DNA of 35,006 nt from Amycolatopsis coloradensis (GTDB taxonomy: Bacteria; Actinomycetota; Actinomycetes; Mycobacteriales; Pseudonocardiaceae): positions 7,540,717 through 7,575,722 of the forward strand of contig NZ_CP150484.1 of assembly GCF_037997115.1 (NCBI RefSeq). The letters run 5' to 3'. A program made the translations under genes and the position numbers. Every line of letters starts with the position of its first letter. Position 1 is the stretch's first letter. Under the pieces are notes generated by a model. That model did not search any database, was not told the origin of the DNA, and saw nothing but the letters and a program-made list of their open reading frames with translations. Positions 15,882-23,279 of the stretch are shown in pieces.

Positions 15882-17903
15882 TTAGGTGCTCAGACCGTGG
15901 CGCTCCCGTACCAATCCGACAATCCCGTCCATGATGTCGGTGAGTTCGTAGTCCTTCGGCGTGAACACTTTCGCGATCCCCCGCTCCAGAAGGAGCTTCT
16001 CGTCGTCCGGCGGGATGATGCCGCCGACGATGACCGGGATGTCGCCCGCGCCCGCGGCCCGCAAGCCGTCCACCACCTGCGGCACGACCTCGAGATGCGA
16101 ACCAGAGAGCACCGAAAGCCCGACGACGTGCACGCCCTCCTGGACGGCGGCCGCGACGATCTGCTCCGGGGTGAGCCGGATGCCCTGGTACACCACCTCG
16201 AAACCGACGTCACGCGCCCGCACGGCCACCTGCTCGGCGCCGTTGGAATGCCCGTCGAGGCCGGGTTTGCCGACCAGGATCCGCAGCCGCTCGCCGATCT
16301 CGGTGTTCGTCGCCTTGACCCGCTCGCGGACCCGGCGGATCTCCTCGTTGCCCTCACCCGCGGCCGCCGACGCGGAAACCCCGGTGGGAGCGCGGTATTC
16401 GCCGAACACCTCGCGCAGCGCGCCCGACCATTCGCCGGTGGTGACCCCGGCACGGGCACACTCGATCGTGGCCTCGAACAGGTTCTCCGACGTCTTCGCG
16501 ATGGCCTTCAGCTTCTCCAGCGCCGACTCGGCGGCCGCGTTGTCGCGGTGCGTCCGCCATTCCTCGATCGCGGTGACCGCCTGCTTCTCGACGGCGGGGT
16601 CGATCGTTTCGATCGCCTTGGCCCCTTCGGCTTGCAGCGGGGACGGCTCGGTGGTCTCGAACTTGTTGACCCCGACCAGGATCCGCTCGCCGTTCTCCAT
16701 ACCCCGCCGGTACTCCGCGAGCGAGGCGACAAGCTGGGACTTCATGTAGCCGCTCTCGACGGCCGCCACCGCGCCGCCGAGATCCTGCACGCGCGCGATC
16801 TCCTCGCGCGCGCCCGTCATGATCTCGTCGACCTTGGCCTGGATGACGTGCGAGCCGTCGAAGATGTCCTCGTACTCCAGCAGGTCGGTCTCGAACGCGA
16901 GCACCTGCTGCATCCGCAGCGCCCACTGCTGATCCCACGGCCGGGGCAGGCCGAGCGCCTCGTTCCACGCGGGCAGCTGGATCGCGCGCGCCCTGGCGCC
17001 GCGGGAAAGCGAGACCGCGAGCATCTCCAGCACGATGCGCTGGACGTTGTTCTCGGGCTGCGCCTCGGTCAGGCCCAGCGAGTTGACCTGCACGCCGTAG
17101 CGCAGCCGTCGCGCCTTGGGATCCGTGACGCCGTAACGATCCCGGGTGATCTCGTCCCAGAGCGCGGTGAACGCGCGCATCTTCGACATCTCTTCGACGA
17201 ACCGCACGCCGGCGTTGACGAAGAACGAGATCCGCGCGACCACCTTGGCCATGTCGTCCTGTTCGACCTGTCCGGAGTCGCGGACCGCGTCGAGGACGGC
17301 GATGGCGGTGCACAACGCGTACGCGACCTCTTGCGTCGGCGTCGCGCCGGCTTCCTGCAGGTGATAGCTGCAGATGTTGATCGGGTTCCACTTCGGTACA
17401 TGGTGCACGGTCCACGCGATCATGTCGGTGATCAGGCGGAGGCTCGGGCCCGGCGGGAAGATGTAGGTACCTCGGGAGAGGTATTCCTTGATGATGTCGT
17501 TCTGCGTGGTGCCGGTGAGCTTGGCCAGCACCTCGTCCACGTCACGGCCCTCGGCTTCGGCCTGCTCGCGCGCGACGGAGACGTAGAGCGCCAGCAGCCA
17601 CATGGCGGGCGCGTTGATCGTCATCGAGGTGTTGGCCTCGGCGAGCGGGATGCCGTCGAAGAGGCGCCGCATGTCGCCGATATGCGAAACCGGGACGCCG
17701 ACCTTGCCGACCTCGCCCTTGGACAGCTGGTGATCCGGGTCGTAGCCGGTCTGCGTCGGCAGATCGAAGGCGACCGAGAGGCCGGTCTGCCCCTTCGCGA
17801 GGTTACGGCGGTACAGCTCGTTGGACGCGGCCGCGGACGAGTGGCCCGCGTAGGTCCGCATCACCCAGGGGCGGTCCCGTTCACGGTCCGTGGGATAGGG
17901 CAC
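15882..17903 (-). CDS. ecm: Ethylmalonyl-CoA mutase (MeaA-like), adenosylcobalamin-dependent
   Basis: The 673-residue single-chain mutase has an N-terminal acyl-CoA barrel (about 1-510) and a C-terminal B12 domain (about 540-670) with the cobalt-ligand motif D550-x-H552-x-x-G555. The segments RTYAGHSSAAASNELYRRNL and FDLPTQTGYDPDH resemble MeaA/ethylmalonyl-CoA mutase rather than methylmalonyl-CoA mutase, which usually has LATHRGYDSDH. It converts ethylmalonyl-CoA to methylsuccinyl-CoA in the ethylmalonyl-CoA pathway and extender-unit supply. GTG start with GGAGG 7 nt upstream. The usual partner, crotonyl-CoA carboxylase/reductase, is not in this segment. A PduO-type adenosyltransferase for its cofactor is encoded at 22385. 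Confidence 0.9.
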   Translation of the reverse strand: MPYPTDRERDRPWVMRTYAGHSSAAASNELYRRNLAKGQTGLSVAFDLPTQTGYDPDHQLSKGEVGKVGVPVSHIGDMRRLFDGIPLAEANTSMTINAPAMWLLALYVSVAREQAEAEGRDVDEVLAKLTGTTQNDIIKEYLSRGTYIFPPGPSLRLITDMIAWTVHHVPKWNPINICSYHLQEAGATPTQEVAYALCTAIAVLDAVRDSGQVEQDDMAKVVARISFFVNAGVRFVEEMSKMRAFTALWDEITRDRYGVTDPKARRLRYGVQVNSLGLTEAQPENNVQRIVLEMLAVSLSRGARARAIQLPAWNEALGLPRPWDQQWALRMQQVLAFETDLLEYEDIFDGSHVIQAKVDEIMTGAREEIARVQDLGGAVAAVESGYMKSQLVASLAEYRRGMENGERILVGVNKFETTEPSPLQAEGAKAIETIDPAVEKQAVTAIEEWRTHRDNAAAESALEKLKAIAKTSENLFEATIECARAGVTTGEWSGALREVFGEYRAPTGVSASAAAGEGNEEIRRVRERVKATNTEIGERLRILVGKPGLDGHSNGAEQVAVRARDVGFEVVYQGIRLTPEQIVAAAVQEGVHVVGLSVLSGSHLEVVPQVVDGLRAAGAGDIPVIVGGIIPPDDEKLLLERGIAKVFTPKDYELTDIMDGIVGLVRERHGLST

Positions 17904-17965
17904 GGTGCACCTCCGGCGCTGGACGACCGCCCGAGTGTACCGGCCGGTAACATCAGTCGCGCAGT

Positions 17966-18026
17966 TGAATCGGACACAGTCGGGTCATTCTCAGGCGGCT
18001 GAATCGGACACAGTCGGGTCATTCTC
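17966..18026. repeat. Two-copy tandem repeat, 34-nt period
   Basis: TGAATCGGACACAGTCGGGT and the following CATTCTC (27 nt) occur identically at 17966-17992 and 18000-18026, separated by AGGCGGC. The second copy contains the stop codon of the PH-domain gene. Two tandem copies could be paired regulator sites, or a duplicated gene end. Confidence 0.85.
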
Positions 18027-18585
18027 CGGCCATCGATCGCTGGCGCTGTCGTGCCTCGTCGACGGCTTTCGCGAGCTTCTCGCGTACTTTCGCCACGTCA
18101 CTGACACCCACGAGGATGACCGGCGGCTCGCGGTCCTTCCCGGTACCCGCGCCGAAGTTCGCCGACGCCCACGCCAGCACGCCGAGCCTGCCGAAAGTGA
18201 TCGTCCCGGTCTTGCCCGGCCCGGGCGTGACGACGGGATCCGCCAGTCCGGCCAGCGCCGCGGACTCCTCCTTGCGGCGGACGAGCGAACTGGTCGCGAT
18301 GACCCTGCCGTCCGTGACGGCATAAGTCGTCGAAGCAAGCCTGAGGTAGCGGATCAGGGGCCTGCCGGCGAGATGGAAGACGCCCGCGGCGGTGAGCACG
18401 ACCCACACGGCCATGTGGAACGCCGTGTCGTGGTTGGCGGCGAAGAACGCCGTGACGCCACCGAGCCAGAGCAGTCCGACGGGGAGGTTGAACCGGTCAC
18501 CGGGATTGAAGAGGGGCCTGCGCACCGGCTGCCCGGCCCAGATGACCCGTTCGCCCGGAAGGAGGTCGATCTGCCCCTCATGCAT
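18019..18585 (-). CDS. PH-domain-like membrane protein of unknown role
   Basis: The 188-residue protein starts with a short cytosolic segment containing GERVIWAGQP, a pattern seen in bacterial PH-domain proteins. Two membrane helices follow (about 35-50 and 58-74). Next comes a beta-rich PH-like domain (about 85-165) with TTYAVTDGRVIATSS, followed by a basic helical tail. Such proteins are common in actinobacteria and have no agreed function. ATG 18585 lacks a ribosome-binding site; TAGCAT 8 nt upstream suggests a leaderless transcript. The last codons and stop lie within a tandem repeat copy. Confidence 0.8.
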   Translation of the reverse strand: MHEGQIDLLPGERVIWAGQPVRRPLFNPGDRFNLPVGLLWLGGVTAFFAANHDTAFHMAVWVVLTAAGVFHLAGRPLIRYLRLASTTYAVTDGRVIATSSLVRRKEESAALAGLADPVVTPGPGKTGTITFGRLGVLAWASANFGAGTGKDREPPVILVGVSDVAKVREKLAKAVDEARQRQRSMAGE

Positions 18586-18593
18586 GCCACGGC

Positions 18594-18599
18594 ATGCTA
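18594..18599 (-). promoter_or_regulatory. Candidate leaderless -10 of the PH-domain gene
   Basis: TAGCAT lies 8 nt before ATG 18585, inside a small GCATGC-CACG-GCATGC inverted repeat. Confidence 0.4.
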
Positions 18600-18730
18600 C
18601 CCGTCCGGGGGGCGGGCGACAGTGTCCGTTCGTCGGTGAAATTCCGGGCCGAACGGACCTATCCGAGTCGTCGGCGCGGGTGGGTCGTGAGTGTGACCGA
18701 AATCCGCGAGACTCGCCCGTGCCCGGCGTC

Positions 18731-18736
18731 TAGCGT
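18731..18736 (+). promoter_or_regulatory. Candidate leaderless -10 of the LysE-type gene
   Basis: TAGCGT lies 8 nt before GTG 18745 and 2 nt before GTG 18739; the spacing favours the second GTG as start of a leaderless message. Confidence 0.4.
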
Positions 18737-18744
18737 GGGTGACC

Positions 18745-19368
18745 GTGACGTGGAGTTCGTACAGCAGCTATCTGGTCATCGTCGTCCTGATCGTCCTCGC
18801 GCCGGGGCCGGACACGATGGTGATGCTCAAGAACTCGCTCTCCGGCGGCACCCGCGGCGGGTTCCTCGCCACGGCCGGGATCTTCGTGGCCAACGCCGTC
18901 CAGGGCACCGCCGCCGCGCTCGGCCTCGGCGTCGTCATCGCGCAGTCGCAGCCGGTGTTCGTGACGCTCAAATGGGTCGGTGCCGCCTACCTGGTCTTCC
19001 TCGGTTTCCAGGCACTGCGCGGCGCGTGGCGAGGTGACTACTCCGGTGTCGCGGCGGTGAAGCAGCAACGATCGAGCGGGTTCCGCCGCTTCCGTGAGGG
19101 CTTCCTTTCCAACATCACCAACCCGAAGGTGCTCGTGCTGTACCTGTCGGTGCTGCCGCAGTTCCTCGACCCCGTGACGACGTCGGCGTGGCACGCGCTA
19201 CTGCTCGCCTACACCGTCGCGGTGCTGGGCGCGGTCTGGCTGCTGACGCTGTTGTTCTTCGTGCACCGCGTGCGGGCTTGGCTGGAGCGCCGCAAGGTCC
19301 GGCGCGCGCTCGACGGCGTCACCGGGACCGCGCTGGTCGGCTTCGGCGCCGCTCTCGTCCTCGAGTAA
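18745..19368 (+). CDS. LysE-family amino-acid exporter
   Basis: The 207-residue membrane protein has six predicted helices and the LysE/RhtB hallmark APGPDTMVMLKNSL near the N-terminus, then KWVGAAYLVFLGFQALR and the segment NITNPKVLVLYLSVLPQF. The family exports amino acids or related metabolites; the substrate is unknown. The start may be GTG 18739 or GTG 18745. I prefer 18745 because of its distance from TAGCGT. No ribosome-binding site is visible. It is followed by the surface protein gene on the same strand. Confidence 0.9.
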   Translation: MTWSSYSSYLVIVVLIVLAPGPDTMVMLKNSLSGGTRGGFLATAGIFVANAVQGTAAALGLGVVIAQSQPVFVTLKWVGAAYLVFLGFQALRGAWRGDYSGVAAVKQQRSSGFRRFREGFLSNITNPKVLVLYLSVLPQFLDPVTTSAWHALLLAYTVAVLGAVWLLTLLFFVHRVRAWLERRKVRRALDGVTGTALVGFGAALVLE

Positions 19369-19429
19369 CCCCTTCGGTCGTTTACGCGATACTCCGGATG
19401 TCGCAATGGCGCGACCTTAGGAGGCTTCG

Positions 19430-20098
19430 ATGAACAAGAAGACCTACGGCGTTCTCGCCGGAGCCGCCTTCTCCCTCATTCTCCTCGGCGCGGCCCCGGC
19501 CGAGGCCGGCGAGCGCGGCAACGGCGGCACACCGCCGGGACGCGCCCAGGACACCACCAAACCGCGGCCTCCGTCCAAAGCGGACTTCTCCGGGCGCGGC
19601 GCCAACAAGCACGGGCCCTATGACTCCACACGCGACGGTTCGCCGTCGGCCAACGGCAACGGCGGCGGTGAAGCCGCTGGGAAGCCCTGCGCCGGCTGCG
19701 TCGGCAAGGCCGACAACAAGAACCCGCCCGGACAGCTGCCCGGCGGCTCGGACGCCAACGCGGGTTACGAATGCGACCGCAACCACGGCGTCGGGCGCGG
19801 CAATCCCGCGCACACCGCCTGCGTGCCGGACCGGACACCGCCCGCCACGAACCCTCCGGCCGAGACTCCCCCGCGCGGGGGACCGCACGGCGAGGTCGTT
19901 CGTCCCGCGGTCGTGCCGGCGGCGGCCCACACCGCGGCCGTCGCACCTCGCGCCGCCAGCGCGGTCAACGCGGTCGCGAGTCCCCCTTCGCTGGCCAAGA
20001 CCGGTTTCGATCTCGAACCCGTGTTGCTGACCGGGCTGGGTTCGCTGGCCGCGGGTGCCGCGCTGTACACGGGGACCCGGCGGCGCAGGGACGCGTGA
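19430..20098 (+). CDS. LAxTG sortase-anchored cell-surface protein
   Basis: The 222-residue protein has a signal peptide with probable cleavage after AEA (about 26), then a low-complexity region rich in Gly, Pro and Asn. A four-cysteine segment (about 85-131: PCAGCVGKADNKNPPGQ ... NAGYECD ... NPAHTAC) resembles Streptomyces LAETG surface proteins. An Ala/Pro linker leads to a C-terminal sorting signal: LAKTG at 188-192, a hydrophobic helix and an RRRR tail. LAxTG is the motif used by class E sortases, which attach proteins to peptidoglycan; no sortase gene is seen here. AGGAGG precedes the ATG at good spacing. The role is unknown. Confidence 0.87.
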   Translation: MNKKTYGVLAGAAFSLILLGAAPAEAGERGNGGTPPGRAQDTTKPRPPSKADFSGRGANKHGPYDSTRDGSPSANGNGGGEAAGKPCAGCVGKADNKNPPGQLPGGSDANAGYECDRNHGVGRGNPAHTACVPDRTPPATNPPAETPPRGGPHGEVVRPAVVPAAAHTAAVAPRAASAVNAVASPPSLAKTGFDLEPVLLTGLGSLAAGAALYTGTRRRRDA

Positions 20099-20175
20099 CT
20101 ACTTTCGGCGGATGACTTTCCCGCGTCCACCACGTTGAATCCCGTCTCCAGAAGCACGAGACGAGGAGGCCCTTC

Positions 20176-21048
20176 GTGAGGTTCACCCCCGCCGCCGCCG
20201 TCGCGGCGATGGCCGCCGCCCTGCTGCTGGGCGGCGCCACCGCCGCGCCCGCGATCAACTCCTACAACGCCACGCCCGCACCGGAGCGCACCGAGGTCGG
20301 TGCCCTCGTCGCGACCTGGGACAACGACGGCGACCCCGCCACCCCCGACCGGGTCGACTGGGTGTGCTCGGGCACGATGGTCGACGCCGACACCTTCCTC
20401 ACCGCCGCGCACTGCACCACCGATTGGCCCGCCAACGTGCGGTTCTTCGTCTCGCTCGACCAGGACGTGCAAGCGGGTCTCGACGCGGCGGCGAAGAAGT
20501 ACCCCGGCGACCCGGCGGCGATCGCCAAGGCCGTCGCGGTGGAAGGGGTCGCGCACAACGAGCCCGGGTACCCCGGCAACTCGGCCGACTCGCACGACAT
20601 CGCCGTCGTCCAGGTGCCCGCGAAGCAGGTCTCCGCGCGCTGGACCTTCACTCCCGCCACGCTGCCGAGCGCCGGCCAGCTCGACGCGCTCGGGCCGCAA
20701 GCGCTGAACTCGACGCCGTTCGTGGTCGCCGGCTACGGCACGCAGGAGGCCGTGAACGCGCCGGGCGGGCACACCCATCCGGGCGGCGGAGTCCGGATGA
20801 AGGCGCCGGTCACCTTCAACGCGCTGAACAACACGTGGGTGCGGCTGGCGATGACGGCGCCCCAGGGCAACGGCGGCGCCTGTTACGGCGACTCCGGCGG
20901 GCCGAACTTCGCCACCATCGGCGGCGAGCGCGTCCTGGTGTCGACGACCATCACCGGCGACGGACCCTGCTACGCCACCAACGTCACCTACCGGCTGGAC
21001 TCACCGACGTCGCGTGACTTCCTCGCGCCGTTCGTCGCCCTGCCCTGA
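20176..21048 (+). CDS. Secreted trypsin-like (S1) serine protease
   Basis: The 290-residue protein has a signal peptide (cleavage about residue 24) and a chymotrypsin-fold domain with a complete triad: His79 (TAAHC), Asp141 (SHDIAVV) and Ser240 (GDSGGP). Cys64-Cys80 and Cys236-Cys265 are likely disulfides. The propeptide is absent or very short, so zymogen control is unclear. GTG 20176 follows GAGGAGG at 6 nt. It lies 77 nt after the LAxTG protein gene on the same strand and may share its transcript; a functional link between the two is only inferred. Confidence 0.92.
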   Translation: MRFTPAAAVAAMAAALLLGGATAAPAINSYNATPAPERTEVGALVATWDNDGDPATPDRVDWVCSGTMVDADTFLTAAHCTTDWPANVRFFVSLDQDVQAGLDAAAKKYPGDPAAIAKAVAVEGVAHNEPGYPGNSADSHDIAVVQVPAKQVSARWTFTPATLPSAGQLDALGPQALNSTPFVVAGYGTQEAVNAPGGHTHPGGGVRMKAPVTFNALNNTWVRLAMTAPQGNGGACYGDSGGPNFATIGGERVLVSTTITGDGPCYATNVTYRLDSPTSRDFLAPFVALP

Positions 21049-22323
21049 TCAAGCCCGGTCAGGCTCCCCGGCCACGCGCTCGATCCTGGCACCGAGCCGG
21101 TTCAGGTTCTCCACGAAGTGCGGGTAACCGCGGTCGATGTGGAAGACGTCCCAGACCTCGGTGACGCCGTCCGCGCACAGCCCGGCCAGCACCAGCCCGG
21201 CACCGGCGCGGATGTCCGCGGCCCACACCGGAGCACTCGAGAGCTTCTCCACGCCGCGCACGACGGCGTGGTGGCCATCGGTACGCGCGTCGCCGGAAAG
21301 CCGCATCATCTCTTCGATGAACCGGAACCGGGCCTCGTAGATGTTCTCCGTGATCATCGACGTGCCTTCGGAGACCGCGGACAGCGCCACCGCGAACGGC
21401 TGCAGGTCGGTCGCGAAACCGGGGTACGGCAGCGTCACCCAGTCGACGGCCTTCGGGCGCTCGTTCTGGACGATGCGGAAACCCTTGTCGTCGAACGTCT
21501 CGACCTCGGCGCCCGCCAGGCGGAGCTTGTCGAGGACCAGGTCGAGGTAGTGCGGGTTGACGCCGCGGACGGTCAGGTCGCCCCTGGTCATCGCGGCGGC
21601 GAACGCCCAGGTCGCACCGACGATCCGGTCGCCGATCACGCGGTGCTCGGTGGGGTGCAGCTTCTCGACGCCCTCGACGGTGAGGGTCGAGGTGCCCGCG
21701 CCTTCGACCTTCGCGCCCATCTCGATCAGCATCGTGCAGATGTCGACGATCTCGGGCTCACGCGCGGCGTTGTCGATGACCGTGGTGCCCTCGGCGAGCA
21801 CAGCGGCCATCAGGATGTTCTCGGTGGCGCCGACACTCGGGAAGTCCAGCCAGATCTGCGCGCCGCGCAGCCCGTCGGCCTTCGCCACGACACAGCCGTG
21901 CTCGATGGTGCTGGTGGCGCCCAGCTTGCGCAGTCCGTTCTGGTGCATGTCCAGCGGACGGGAACCGATGGCGTCACCGCCCGGCAGCGCGACGACGGCC
22001 TGCTTGAGCCGTCCGACCAGCGGACCCAGCACGCACACCGACGCGCGCAGCTTGCCCATCGCGGCCGAATCGGCCCGGTGCGACAGCTCTGCCGGAGTGG
22101 TGATCTTGGCGGTGTCGCCGTCGATGACGACGTCGCAGCCGACACTGCGCAGGACGTCGCCCATCAGGGGGACGTCCAGGATCTGGGGGCAGTTCGTGAT
22201 GGTCGTCGTACCCTCGGCCAGCAGGGCCGCGGCCATCAGTTTCAGGACGCTGTTCTTGGCCCCGACCACGTCGACCTCGCCGACCAGCCGTGCTCCGCCG
22301 TGCACGTCGAAGTGCTCGCTCAT
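21049..22323 (-). CDS. murA: UDP-N-acetylglucosamine 1-carboxyvinyltransferase MurA (Asp-type active site)
   Basis: The 424-residue enzyme transfers enolpyruvate from PEP to UDP-GlcNAc, the first committed step of peptidoglycan synthesis. Family segments include GAKNSVLKLM near the N-terminus, GPLVGRLKQAVVALPGGDAIG and HYLDLVLDKLRLAGAEV. The loop residue that is Cys115 in E. coli MurA (PGGCAIG) is Asp117 here. This is the same change as in Mycobacterium tuberculosis, where it gives intrinsic fosfomycin resistance. I chose ATG 22323 (MSEHFDVHGG). There is no Shine-Dalgarno sequence; CATGAT 8 nt upstream is a weak leaderless -10 candidate. Divergent from the adenosyltransferase gene, as in M. 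tuberculosis. Confidence 0.95.
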   Translation of the reverse strand: MSEHFDVHGGARLVGEVDVVGAKNSVLKLMAAALLAEGTTTITNCPQILDVPLMGDVLRSVGCDVVIDGDTAKITTPAELSHRADSAAMGKLRASVCVLGPLVGRLKQAVVALPGGDAIGSRPLDMHQNGLRKLGATSTIEHGCVVAKADGLRGAQIWLDFPSVGATENILMAAVLAEGTTVIDNAAREPEIVDICTMLIEMGAKVEGAGTSTLTVEGVEKLHPTEHRVIGDRIVGATWAFAAAMTRGDLTVRGVNPHYLDLVLDKLRLAGAEVETFDDKGFRIVQNERPKAVDWVTLPYPGFATDLQPFAVALSAVSEGTSMITENIYEARFRFIEEMMRLSGDARTDGHHAVVRGVEKLSSAPVWAADIRAGAGLVLAGLCADGVTEVWDVFHIDRGYPHFVENLNRLGARIERVAGEPDRA

Positions 22324-22371
22324 GGGCGCCAATCATGCCCTCTCGCCCGGATTTGCCTTACGCCGGGCCGG

Positions 22372-22377
22372 TAGAGT
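22372..22377 (+). promoter_or_regulatory. Candidate leaderless -10 of the adenosyltransferase gene
   Basis: TAGAGT lies exactly 7 nt before ATG 22385 and there is no ribosome-binding site, so the message probably begins at the ATG. Confidence 0.55.
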
Positions 22378-22384
22378 CGGCTTC

Positions 22385-22957
22385 ATGGTCGTACGCATCA
22401 ACCGCGTGTACACGAAGGTCGGCGACAACGGCACCACGGCGCTCGGCGACGGCTCCCGCGTGCCGAAGACATCGCCACGGCTGGGTGCGTACGCCGACGT
22501 CGACGAAGCCAACTCCGTCATCGGGCTCGCGCTCGCGATGGGTGGTCTCCCCGAGGAGATCACGCAGGTGCTGCGTGCGGTGCAGAACGATCTCTTCGAC
22601 GTCGGCGCGGATCTGTGCGCGCCGATCGTGGAGAACCCGCCGTACGAGCCGCTGCGGATCACCGAGCGGTACATCGAGCGGCTGGAAGGCTGGTGCGACG
22701 AGTTCAACGAGCGAGTGCCGAAGCTGACGTCGTTCATCCTGCCGGGTGGCACCCCGGGTGCGGCGTTCCTGCACCAGGCCCGCACGGTCGCGCGGCGGGC
22801 GGAGCGTTCCGGCTGGACGCTTTTCGAGGCCGAGCAGGCCACGACCAATCAGCTGGCGATCAAGTACCTGAACCGGCTCTCGGATCTGCTGTTCATCCTG
22901 TCCCGGCTGGCGAATCCGGACGGCGACATCCTGTGGCAGCCCGGCGGCGCGAGCTGA
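22385..22957 (+). CDS. PduO-type ATP:cob(I)alamin adenosyltransferase
   Basis: The 190-residue enzyme transfers the adenosyl group of ATP to cob(I)alamin, making adenosylcobalamin. Motifs are the N-terminal ATP-binding loop YTKVGDNGTTALGDG, VQNDLFDVGADL, RTVARRAER and YLNRLSDLLFILSR, covering the full PduO domain at normal length. Its product is the cofactor of the mutase encoded at 15882. The ATG has no Shine-Dalgarno sequence. The TGA stop forms the first bases of a TGAAGGnnnCTTTCCCC element. Confidence 0.93.
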   Translation: MVVRINRVYTKVGDNGTTALGDGSRVPKTSPRLGAYADVDEANSVIGLALAMGGLPEEITQVLRAVQNDLFDVGADLCAPIVENPPYEPLRITERYIERLEGWCDEFNERVPKLTSFILPGGTPGAAFLHQARTVARRAERSGWTLFEAEQATTNQLAIKYLNRLSDLLFILSRLANPDGDILWQPGGAS

Positions 22958-23029
22958 AGGGGACTTTCCCCTCGTAAGAAGCGGTGAAGGACGCTTTCCC
23001 CACATCGGATGCGGGGAAAGCGTCCTTCA
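22955..23029. terminator. TGAAGGnnnCTTTCCCC motif and 17-bp hairpin
   Basis: A first motif copy at 22955-22971 includes the adenosyltransferase stop codon. A second at 22985-23001 pairs perfectly with 23013-23029 (17 bp) around an 11-nt loop. The hairpin ends 3 nt before the stop of the convergent 52-residue gene, so it can terminate both transcripts. Confidence 0.75.
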
Positions 23030-23031
23030 GC

Positions 23032-23190
23032 TCACAATCGGCCCTGTTCCTGTGCTGCCCAATAGCGCTCGAGGTCGACGTCGGGCGTGCCGTCCTTGCC
23101 CGGGTCGATCGCCTTCATCGTGATCGTGTCCTCCAGGGACACGGGCTCGGGAAGGTGGCTCCAGCGGTTCGTGTCCTCGCTCTGAGTCAT
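23032..23190 (-). CDS. Small conserved-looking protein, 52 residues
   Basis: The frame from ATG 23190 to TGA 23032 encodes a soluble acidic protein that begins MTQSEDTNRWSHLPEPVSLE and ends ERYWAAQEQGRL. Third codon positions are strongly G/C, as in neighbouring genes. TATTCT lies 6 nt before the ATG, matching the leaderless pattern. A strong bidirectional hairpin follows the stop. I do not recognise the family. It is short, but start signal, codon use and terminator agree. Confidence 0.72.
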   Translation of the reverse strand: MTQSEDTNRWSHLPEPVSLEDTITMKAIDPGKDGTPDVDLERYWAAQEQGRL

Positions 23191-23196
23191 ATGCCG

Positions 23197-23202
23197 AGAA
23201 TA
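23197..23202 (-). promoter_or_regulatory. Candidate leaderless -10 of the 52-residue gene
   Basis: TATTCT is a good TAnnnT match 6 nt before ATG 23190, with no ribosome-binding site. Confidence 0.5.
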
Positions 23203-23279
23203 GCCGCGCGGCTCACCGGAAGGCCGGTAGAAATGCCGCTTCGTGATGATCCCATGTTTCCGCGGGCGCGTTCAGAGGA

